In this document: piece by piece, positions 38,210-64,000 of the stretch | Layout: the number at the start of each line of letters is the position of its first letter | How positions within the stretch are numbered: the stretch's first letter is position 1 | NCBI GenBank assembly: GCA_013365325.1 | Contig: JABVXV010000232.1 | Coordinates: forward strand, 37,828-101,827 | Length of the DNA stretch: 64,000 nt | Direction of reading: 5' to 3' | Source: Dipetalonema caudispina | Taxonomy: Eukaryota; Nematoda; Chromadorea; Rhabditida; Onchocercidae | The notes under the pieces: generated by a model | What the model saw: only the letters and a program-made list of their open reading frames with translations | Told to the model about the DNA's origin: nothing | Databases searched by the model: none | Position numbers and translations under genes: made by a program

Positions 38210-40693
38210 GAAAAAAAGACGAACCATTCATAATGTAAATTATATACAACCGGAACAAATCTACACACTTCATCCAATGATCTTTTAAATCCTTTAAAAG
38301 ACCTTTAACTATCTTCATCTTGAAATCCTAGTTGAAGTCGGATTTCAGCAAATTAATCAGCTGGAATATGTTTTTTTTATAAAGGTAATAGGTTACAACT
38401 AATGACAAGCTTTCGACAGCATACTATAAGTTTAATGACTTTGGAGAGTTAAAACTGAATACTAGATAGAACATTCCAAATTATTATCCTTTCAGCGAAA
38501 AAGAAAAAAAAAAAAGAAAAAAAGACCGCATGATTGACAAAAATAGAACGGGATGATTACAAACAAATATAATTTTTTCAGATTTCGCAAATTTTGCAAT
38601 TCTTCTCGGAATAACCATTGCTTTTTGATGTGTTATAGTTGAACTTCATCAATATTAAAATGCCTAATTTCAATAAAATTTAATTCAAATAACATTTCCA
38701 TCCGGAACAAGTAACGAAACAGGTATCAGGTATACATTATTTAAACTAATTTCGTTTCATGTTGGCGACTTACTTATTAATAATAATAATTACGTTAGAT
38801 TCATTACGTGTACCCTTCACGTAAAATATTGGAAGGAATGTATTTGAATGAATGCAACATTCATTGATGAGCAACAATAGATTCAATGTAATGGGAAGTT
38901 TATAATTCAAAATGATCGAGAAACGTGCATCAGTAATCGAAATGCAATTTAGAATTCATCCTGAACTAATTCAGATTATTTATTGGCTTTATCATATGTT
39001 GGTAAAACATACATTTGAGCTATTTTCGATGCATATGTGCAGCTATTCCTCTTCTCATTCCTAAAATTGCTTAATTTTCGAAATGATCATTATATTATCT
39101 TAGTTGGAAACGATCATTAAAACCGTAATTTCTCGACAGTTACTATGGTATGCACAGAAGATGAAATTATTAAGTTTCTCAGCTCGTTCTCTATTTTCTA
39201 TATTTTTCCGAGCAAGATGAAATCACTTTTTTTCCTTTTTTTTTTTTCAAATTCGGCACCGAATTTTAACAACGTTTGAATTCTGCTAGGTATGAATGAA
39301 TATCATCCAAGATAAAAATATGTAGAACTTCTTTACACAGTGAGTTTCTATGTAGAACTCAAATTATTCTGTAATTTATACTCGTCAGAAAAATAAATAA
39401 AGATTGAGGAATATGATTTTCAATTTTTCTCTTCTGTATTCAATCTAACTACGGTAAGAAATGATTTCCAGTTGATCATCAGATGGAGATGAATATGGAA
39501 AAAATAACAATCAACAAATAAGTAGAACAGATTGAAAGTCTTCATGCATTTTTCAAATTATGTCGAAAAAAAACCGAAATAATTTTAACAGAAATATGTG
39601 GAAATTCTCTGTGATGATTTATCACTTACAATGAAATTTAGTAATTGTTACAATGTCTAATGTATTAATTAAATCATTATCTCACCATTATCACTTCATA
39701 TTTATGATTAAGATTGTAACACATGCTTCTTGTAGTCCATTCTCACTTTACATATATATATATACGTGGATTGAAATGATTATTTAATTAAAAAGTTATT
39801 TCAAGCAATACCTTTGTAGCTTACCATAACTCATCCAAATCATACTGTAACTTCTATTGTCATTAATTCCTCTGTTATTCAATAAACCCTTGATTTAAAC
39901 AATTTGTCTCTGACTCATGATCGATAATAAATCTAACCTTTTTTTTTTCTACCTTCAACCATCCACAATAAATCTAACCTTTTCTTTTTTTTTTTTTTTC
40001 ATGAATAGATTATCGGATGATTTCAGTTTTGCAGAGAATCTTTTAGATTCTTTACTGTAACAAAGAAATGGAGTGAATTTATTTAAAGTCATGCAAATAT
40101 GGTCCTGTTCAGAAGCACAGAAAATATAAAGCAACGAACAATCGTTGGTTATTTACTAAGACAAGGATAGATTTAAACTTTTTTTTTTTAGCATTTCAAG
40201 GAATTTTTAGTTACCATAAATTTCGGTACCTTAACTCCCTAATTAGATAACCTGTGATCCTAGCTAGTTTGCAGAGTTTTAAGAGATCAATGAAGTTCTA
40301 TTAATTCCTGAAAAGACCTCCAAAAAATTTTTCTTTGGACAGGAGTAGGTTAAGAGGGAGGGGGAGAAACATGCTCCATGATTTAGTATTGAAGAGATAT
40401 CAGACTGTCAATAATGAATGGGTTTTAAAATTCACATATTAAACATAGCCATATTACAGAGGGTCCAGCTGATGAATCAGTGCCTAGTATCAGAATGGAA
40501 GGAAAGACGAAAGAAATACTCGATGAGTATGTATGATATGATACGTCAAAATATGATCGGCAGGTTACACAAAAATAACTTTCAAAGGATTGCACTAAAT
40601 TGGACGTAGTTGGAATATGCTAATCGATCGTCAGATCGATTAGCACTAATTGTCTTCCCCATTATCGATATCTAATGCATGTGAGGAATGAGT
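38210..40693. other. Intergenic region between ctu-2 and the TMC gene
   Basis: About 2.5 kb, AT-rich, with no supported exon. Holds the ctu-2 promoter side and the TMC 3'UTR. Poly-T runs occur at about 39235-39247, 39940-39950 and 39985-40000. A short plus-strand frame at 40418-40609 has no recognisable content. Confidence 0.45.
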
Positions 40694-55859
<15,166 letters not shown>

Positions 55860-57135
55860 AATTCAGATTATAATGATAACGGTAATAAAATACAGCGTAA
55901 ATGAGTTAAGTCATGCTTATTACGCAATGGTATGACGTATCCGACGTATCACCATAACAATGACGACGTGTATAGTAGTTGTAATACAGCATATAAATCA
56001 TTAAGCAGAATAATTCTCTCGATCACGATCGATTTGAGCCCATTTAAACCATTTGTTTTTACCTATGGAATTTTATTGCATGGTAGTGCAGGTATTTTGA
56101 AAACAAGATAATAGGCTTAGATCAACATCAAACATATTTAAGCAACAGATTTGATTAGGATTGGAATTCAAAAATCTTCGAAGATTTCCAGTTGTAAAAT
56201 CATCATTCATCCGAACACTTTTGCCAACTTGAAAGGAGAAAAAAATTACAGAAATTTCAAGTACTTCGAATAACCAAAACTATTAAGCGGTAAGATTTTT
56301 AAGTGGTTTCGTAAACCACAAGAAATTAACGGAATTTTGATCGCACTAACTGAAATTTCAAATGAAATTTTGAAAATATTCTTATGAAATGTAACATATG
56401 GCATTGCATTACGCTGTAGGAGTAAAGAAATGGATTCTCAAGAATTATCAGTGAACAGGGCTCATGTTGACAGATTATTGGCATGAAATTCCATTCATTA
56501 AGAATCTGAATTGAACGAAGTTGACTTATAAGTCTCTGTCAAAAAATTCGTTTATGCTACATGAAATAGCGCAGTAGTCCCTTAATAATCCTAATGTTGT
56601 ATGAAACTTGTCACTTATTAAAAGAGAAACAGAAATGTTCCAAAATTACAATCCCAAAAGAAAATCAACTTGAGATTTTTTCCAGAGCTAACTAATAAAA
56701 ATATTCCCGTGATCGGAAATATCAACAAATCAGAGTGGAAAAAGACGGAATAAAAGAAGGGGAAAACGGAATGGACGAGAATATGACAAGCTAAGGAAGG
56801 CTTTTTGGAACAGTTGGTGATTAATTAGCATTGGAAAAGCAGTAAGCATTGTTGCACTAATCAATTCTACCACAAACAACTCATTAAAAAAATATTTACA
56901 CTTGTATCATTGTCTAGTTGCAATAACAGTTGGCCAACAAAATTTGCTACCAAGAATTACCGCTACATTTCATCATATTGAATGAATGAAGTTAGATAAT
57001 AAATGATTACCCATCAGTTAATTCTAAACAGAAATTCAAAAACAAATTAATTTGAGGATTTTTTGATCAATTCAGATTGGTTTGAGGGTTAGAAACCTTA
57101 TTTCTCAGCTTCAAATACTAATAATAATAATAATA

Positions 57136-57187
<52 letters not shown>

Positions 57188-57207
57188 TAACAATAATAAT
57201 AATAATG

Positions 57208-57275
<68 letters not shown>

Positions 57276-57415
57276 TATAGTAATAATAATAATAATAACA
57301 ATAATAATAATAATAATTAACAATAATAATAATAATAATTAATAATAATAATTAGTAATAATAATTAATAATAATAATAATAATAATGATAATAATAATA
57401 ATAACAATAATAGTG

Positions 57416-57447
<32 letters not shown>

Positions 57448-60400
57448 CATAGCCTAGAAATGTAAGATTTTTAGGTGGAAAAATGAAAAGAATTGAAAAA
57501 GAGGTAAGCAGCATGTTGTTCCCGAAAAATTACATCTGAATCTCATTATTTACAAAATTACGTCCAAATCATTGTTTTAAAAAAAAGTAAAAACATTCAA
57601 AACACATTCATCACTATTCAGCTATAGCAGCTAACTTTTATAACTGATAATTAATAAAACTGTTACCTTCAATAGATCTATGCGTATTGTCCATCATCAT
57701 ATCGACCAAGATCCATAGAATTGATCCGATCAAAAGAATCTATTAAACTGATTAGTCTGAAGGCTTGCATGATGAAAACGTAGATGTAATAAGTTTAAAT
57801 CTTTCCAATCCAATTATAGCTACAGCTACAGTAATAGTATTGGTAACAATTATATCAAAAGGCGTGTAAAATAATTTGAAGAACAGAAATTTATTGAAAG
57901 TGAAATTCTCAGTGGAGCGTTAGGGAAGCGCCTATTGAAGAATTAATATTTTCAAATTACGACATTTTCACTTTGTGTACCATCTGGAAGATTGCATGTC
58001 ACAATAGATGAGAAGTTTATGGCCAATTAAGATCAGAAATCTAATTTGAAAAAAGATGTACATTGATAAATAATGCAATAAGTGTCGAATTTATAGCTTT
58101 ATGATCATCAAAATGATTAAAAAATTCGGAGCGGTGGAGATGGCACAGAGAAATGGCCAATTGGTATTCAAAAGTTGGGTGGAGATGCAAAAGGATAACT
58201 CTCTTCAAGAGGAAGAATGCATCAGAAGAAGGGATAAAATTGTATAATTGCATAATTCGAAAAAATAATTGGAAAAAATAAGAAATCAATTTGTAAATGA
58301 GACTTCTAAAGATCCTCGAAGATTCCATGCATGAACGTGGAATCAAATAAACTCAAACATCATATCATGTTTGATCAAACAAAAAGTATACATTTGAAAA
58401 GTGTCTTCCATTATAATAGTATCTTAAACAAATGAAAATGTTATGAAATTATTAAATTAAATTCCGGATTATTCGCATACATTGAGCACAATCTTCCATA
58501 AATTTTGATTATATGATAACTGACGAAAGCATTGATCGCAACAGTTTGGTTACGATACGAAAAATTTCTTATCCTATAAATCGCCTTTGAATCGGATAGT
58601 TGGATGTTTGAGAATCCCAGAATTTTTTACAACATTATCTCGACAATTGTTCAACTAATATCATTATCACAGAACAATAGTACAGGCTCAATTTTATAAG
58701 ATCATTCATGTTGTAAGTTAGAATTAACTGATATTAGTCCATGATCGCATTCTTAACTTCAACATGTCATAATTAAGGAAATAATTTCTATATAATAAAA
58801 AAAAAAATTTTATCATTAAAGTTATTCTTGCCGATACCATAAACTATTAACAAAAACAATCATAAGTACTGCATGATTATCAAAATATCCGATACGTCGG
58901 ATAAATCCTTTGGATCGCTCTGCACGTGTCAATATTTAAGATTTTAAAATTTGGCCCAACAATGTCATTTGAAAACGAATGTGCTTTTCGGAAAATAAAC
59001 TTACATCCTTCACAATAATTGTATATCTGTACGATAAACCAAGCTTAGAAAATAAATAAGAATAGAAACTTCCGATACAATCTTATAGATAATTAACTGG
59101 TTATGAAAATAGAGGATTCGTAAAGTTTAAATAAATTGAAAAAAAAAATAGGAGTCGAATAGAATAGTAAAGGAATGAATAAGAAAATTCGTACAAAGAT
59201 GTATGCTTTCCTCTAAAAAAGACAGCATTATCGCAATCCTAAAAAAACGACGATATTAGTAAACTCATTTTTGTTATTGGAAATTTTTCCTTATCATAGT
59301 AAATCTTCTATCATTTTCCTTCTTTCCCCGTCATATGTTACGTCGTCAGTTACAACACCTTCATCTTAACAAATTTAACGCTGAAGTCGAGGATTGTACC
59401 ACTCAATCATTCAATTCTGGCAAAATTATAGCGTAAATTCTTTATTACTAACATTTGCGATCTGAAAACTAACTTGCAGCTAATCACTGATAAAATATCT
59501 GAATTGCAGATATTATTGTAGTAAAAACTTAATTTCGGAGGGCAAAATTCGATGATTTCATCTATCCGGAAACAAAAGAAAGCAAAAATTGATAACAATA
59601 ACTAAGAAAGTATATAAAAGTATATAGAAAAAAAAAAAAAAAAACAATATTTTGGGAATATTTTTTTTCATCAAACTCTTAAATTCTCTCAATATTATTT
59701 TGAAATAGAAATAATTGCATGAATGGAGAACAGAAACCGTGAGTACCTAAAAATATCTAGAAGTTCATCACGATAAATTTCAATTAAAATTTGCATACTT
59801 TTTTAGGATTTCAGAAGTTTTGTATGTAATAGTTCATTACTACAATTGTGCATTTATTTTTCATCCTTTGTATTTTATCTTTACCTACATTTACCCATTT
59901 GACGTACCACTGTTGCTCGACGCATCAAGACATATTTCTTATTTATTTTAAGCATTCAAGTTAATCAAAGCAAAAAATTCTAATAACTAATTGATTGAAA
60001 GTCAGTTTTTTTCTGATTTCAGGTTGACCTGAACTCTTGACCATCTGAAAAAGTTGCAAAAAATCCAGAAAAAAAATAAACCAATTAATTTAGAATTACA
60101 AACCAACGATTTAGGGTAATAAAACATAAATATTACTCTTCTCTTACTAATAAATAAAAGTTTTATTTGCAATAATCTATTGAAAAGTTTATCTTTTTGT
60201 TGCAAACTAACCTTAGGAAGGAGAAACGAATTGTGACAAAGTTGAGTAAAACAACAAAATTTCAATTCCAAAAAATTTTTTAAATTCAATTTTTTCCTTT
60301 TAATTGTTGCTTTCTGCAAGAATATTTAACACATCAATCAGCCATCAATTGAAATACCGAAAACATAAAGTTTTCAGTAAATGTGTCTCGTTGAGCTTTA

Positions 60401-62819
60401 ATATTACCAGTTAACATAATCATTTCATTAATTGCAATTCCACTTTGGTGTTTTCGCTCCAATTTGATAATTTTAAAAAAAGTGGAAAAAAGCTGGCAAG
60501 CTGTAGATTAATTTTACCTATAACTCCCATTTGTTATTCAGTGGTGCTATTCATATTTGATTACCTTTCATTTTTCATTTATCTTCTCAATCATTAAAAA
60601 CCAAAACAATTAAAGGTTAACAAAAAAAAAAAAAAAAAAAAAAATTAAGTCTTTCTTTTACACGAAAGTTTTATTAATAAACGCAACATAAAATAATATG
60701 ACGATTTTAACTCTTACTGTCCTACCATTAAAATTCATCAATTCTATTGATACGATCAGTATTCTTTGCAATAATGATCCATGTATCAATATCGCCACTA
60801 ACAATGGTAACATAACAAATTACCATTTTATACCTATAGTTCCATCCGGTCTAATTCCGGCGTAATTCTATTTTTATCAATTTTATTCCACCTACTTTTA
60901 GAATCATTACACCACTTAACCCTTGTTTCCACTCGTTGAATTGTCCATCGGTTTTAACTCCTTCGTCCGATTATTTATTGCTCAAACTAATAGTGTAATT
61001 GGCATAAACAACAGAATACGGACGATTAATTACATATACTATTGAGAGAAAAGATTTAATTCCTGGTTAAGCCGATACGAAATCCAATTTTCCTTTCGTT
61101 TCTTTTTCAAGCTGAACTACTGAAAGATGGAATAAGCAACAGGTGAATTAAATAAACAATTTAAGTCTTTAGATGATTGTTTCAAGCGATTCATGATTAC
61201 ACTGGCATTATCAATATCGGAAAATCGAAATAATTCTAGCACAAAAATATTGAAATTTTTTAAATGATTCATCACTTGTAATAAACGTTTGACACTGTTT
61301 CACGTATTTAGCACATTCTCATGATAAAAACTAATTCACATCTAAATGTTTTCGATCTTATCTCCAAATAAAACTAATCTAAGTATTTCCGATTAATGAC
61401 TAATCTTGTATTCGCTAGTTATGCTTATCAGCTCTTTATTTACATATCTGTTCTCATCATTTTTGTACATGGTATCGTTGTATCCAAAAGGATTTTATAA
61501 CAACATGTATTTGTAAATTACTATATATAAGGAGTTAATTTTATTATTTCACTGATTTATAACTTGTCATTCATTCCTTTACTCATTTTCACGAGAATTG
61601 GTAAGCAATGCAACACCTAGCTGAATACGATCCAATGAAGTTGGATCGAATTTGGTATTCTATGTTAACAAAATTGCAACTAGTTAAAACATTGATAGAA
61701 TGCTAGTGAAAATTAGACGAGAATATGATTTTTTCAGGTTCCTTAAAAAATGAATTGGTTTGAAATGAGTTTGATTGATCATTTCATTTTTCTTTTCATC
61801 TTTCAAGAATACATAAATTATATCATGTTTGTCATAAATTTGAAATTAGATTGATATGAAAGTCTGAAAATAAAAAATGAATCTAATCTGAATGTATAAA
61901 GAAATTCGAATAGCTATTTCAATGCACTTCGTTAAGGGCAATTTTTGGTGATAAATTTTCTCTGAAACGACAAATACTTTGGTTGTACGCCAGGAAAATT
62001 GGTGCTTACTATTAGATTTAAACAATGATCGTAAGTAATATCTAACAGTTTACTATTAGGTTAAATAATTAACAATTATTTTCATCTTGTAGATATTGTT
62101 TTGTTACATTTGATATAGTTACGATGCTAACTTATTTTTACTTTTTAATTTGTTACTTTGCCTGCTGATGACATTGGTGAACCTAAGCATGAGATGACCT
62201 GACGATACTACCTTTTCAAAGGGTTGTATTTAATTCATTTATTGCAGGACCTACCTGTAGTTGAATTTGGAAATGAACAACTATCTTTGTACAACAGAAC
62301 AGTAAATGCACGACGCAGTTAACGAAATCAGAACAATATGTCATCCAGAAGTAACCAAAACCGCTAGATTCTTGTTTTCTGTGATACTGATTCCAACTAT
62401 TCTGTTACTGGTAGTTTGTTTTTTTTTAATTCACTCATGATTTGCGCATATCTCAGCAAAATGCAAATATTGAACTTAATATGGAATAAATAATCAGAAA
62501 TTTCGGTCGAAGTATTCACCGAAAAAAATTAATTCTGATGAACATTCTTTAAGTGTCATTTGTGTTTGTCAAAGTATATCCCACATGGTATTACCAGATG
62601 GTATCGATTTTTAGCTTACATGCTGTTAACAACTATGATAAAGTAAATCTTAATTTTAACTTTGTTCTAACCATGATATTCTATTTTCTGATCTATGATT
62701 CCCTCTCTTCCTCTTTCCGGAGATAATCCTGTCGATTACATTATTTATCATTAATGCTCACCTTTGAGAAAGTTATTAAGGCATATTATTCTCAAGTTTA
62801 AAAAAACTCTTAGTTTGAA
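55860..62819. other. Long intergenic region right of the TMC gene
   Basis: About 7 kb, with no supported exon on either strand; reading frames are short and AT-driven. The left end carries the TMC promoter. The only clear structure is the AAT array at 57118-57448. A poly-A run lies at 60620-60644. The gene-scale structure stays unknown. Confidence 0.45.
57118..57448. repeat. AAT trinucleotide microsatellite
   Basis: About 331 bases of nearly pure AAT, interrupted by single-base variants (GAT, AAC, AGT, AATT). The frames it opens on both strands encode only poly-Ile or poly-Asn and are artefacts. Confidence 0.97.
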
Positions 62820-63255
62820 ATGGTCGGAGCAAGCCGGAATTTGTATAAAGTTTTAGAAAAAACCAGTTTTCGAACTTCGGGAAAAGAAGCAGCAAGTGAC
62901 GTTACTTTTGGTAAGTAATGAAAAAGAATTTCTAATTCATTTCGAGTTAAAAGTAAAACTGCAATGTAAATTTCAAAATTTCAACTTATATTTTTGAATA
63001 ATCTTAAATTCATTCCACGAGTTATGGATTGGAAAATTCCAAGAATCAATCGAAAACTATGAATCGAACCAGTTGAAAGATATGTTAAAATATGTCCCAC
63101 TTTATTCCAGTTCATCCTTGCAACGTTGTTCTTCATCGCGTCTAATACAACCGAATAATCATGCCAGTCAAAGTCCCAAGGATGTAAAATCACCACATTC
63201 CAGTACACAGCTGGAAAGACTGGCAGAAAATGAAAGAGTGGACATGGAGGACTAA
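62820..63255 (+). CDS. Small two-exon gene of unknown function
   Basis: Exon 1, 62820-62910, starts at ATG, encodes MVGASRNLYKVLEKTSFRTS and 11 more residues, and ends in TTTTG/GTAAGT, a consensus donor. Exon 2, 63044-63255, follows TTCCAAG in the matching phase and runs 70 codons to TAA, ending LERLAENERVDMED. Total 100 residues: a basic N-terminus, a Ser-rich middle (YSSSSLQRCSSSRL), and a charged, probably helical C-terminus. There is no signal peptide or membrane segment. I do not recognise the family. The strong donor and the open frame through exon 2 are the support; the exon 2 acceptor lacks a good pyrimidine tract. Confidence 0.42.
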
Positions 63256-64000
63256 CACTGCCAATAGGAATCAATGGATTCAAATATGCAGACAATACGG
63301 CTCAATGTTGAAACAGTTTGACATTACTTTAGCAAATCTTATTTATCTGACTTCCATGACGTTCTATATTTTTTGATCCAAGTGACAAAGTTTGCTTGAG
63401 ACAGGTAGTGGAACTGACATCGCTCTTCGGTATTACAAATTATATATATATTTAAAGACAGGCAAAAAATGTAAAATGCAAAATTCAGCCGTAAGTTAGC
63501 AAACTCGGAAAATTTCTGAAGTTAAAGTTGTTTGAAGCCTAATTTCCGCCAAAAACTAATTGAGAATGCGATAAATGCATATCGCAAGTTCAAAATTCAA
63601 CGCAGAATAAATTCGAAGAAATTTTAGTTAGAATTTGGAGCAAAACTCATCCGATGGAAATTCATTCTTAACATATTAGGAGTAATCGGCCGTTCCTCCA
63701 CACCAATGCATTGAAACAGATAACTGAAAAAATATGCAAATTTCTGACAATTGATTCTGACTGAAACTTGAAATGAATTCTTTTCGCTTCGTATATTGGC
63801 TGAGATAATTACAATAAGAAGTAGTAGGCAAATTATATTTGAAAATATAAGATCGTTGAAAATCTATTGGTGACACGTAAAAACTATCTAAACTTTGAAA
63901 GCCAGCTAGAATTGAAAAGAAATTAGTGGTTGATTCTAATCAAATTTAAAAAACTTAACCATTTTACTGATTAGTAAATTTATAATACTGAAGAATAATT
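63256..64000. other. Right edge, no supported feature
   Basis: AT-rich sequence following the small plus-strand gene; presumably its 3'UTR and intergenic DNA. I see no exon here. Confidence 0.4.

Noticed and set aside
57082..57342. Long open frames on both strands encoding poly-Ile
   Set aside because: Produced entirely by the AAT microsatellite.

Overview
The window is eukaryotic and reads as nematode DNA, most likely from a filarial or related spirurid worm. It is AT-rich. Its protein-coding genes are cut into short exons by introns with GT donors and nematode-type TTTTCAG acceptors. Several start codons sit only 5-7 bases behind an acceptor-like site, as expected for spliced-leader trans-splicing. 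The proteins are closest, from what I remember of these families, to nematode versions. I cannot name the species.

I reconstructed six multi-exon genes by splicing exons in phase, all on the minus strand. From left to right they are: the 5' half of cpsf-1 (pre-mRNA 3'-end processing; 1-4640, running off the left edge); a large unrecognised single-pass membrane protein with a tyrosine-rich tail (6141-13363, N-terminus not found); a 14-3-3 gene close to ftt-2 (16461-20874); an FBXW5-type F-box/WD-repeat gene (27411-33294); CTU2, a tRNA 2-thiolation factor (35336-38202); and a 29-exon TMC transmembrane channel-like gene (40694-55859). A small two-exon gene of unknown function probably lies on the plus strand at 62820-63255.

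The membrane-protein gene contains a 100-base assembly gap (11320-11419) whose two sides are the same 121 bases, so one exon appears once whole and once in part. The rest is AT-rich intergenic sequence with A/T homopolymers, simple repeats (TACA/TA and GACA near 22 kb, a 331-base AAT array at 57.1-57.4 kb) and two diverged copies of a unit of about 250 bases at 22.3-22.8 kb. No rRNA, tRNA, CRISPR array or intact transposon was recognised.

The genes do not form one pathway; they are housekeeping (cpsf-1, ctu-2, fbxw5-like), signalling (14-3-3, the tyrosine-motif protein) and sensory or ion-channel (TMC) genes. The most notable feature is a pair of 164-base exons in the 14-3-3 gene. Each fits the flanking exons in frame and encodes a different version of residues 142-196. 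Including both would shift the frame into a stop, so the gene appears built for mutually exclusive splicing. The best candidate for something undescribed is the 772-residue-plus tyrosine-motif membrane protein.
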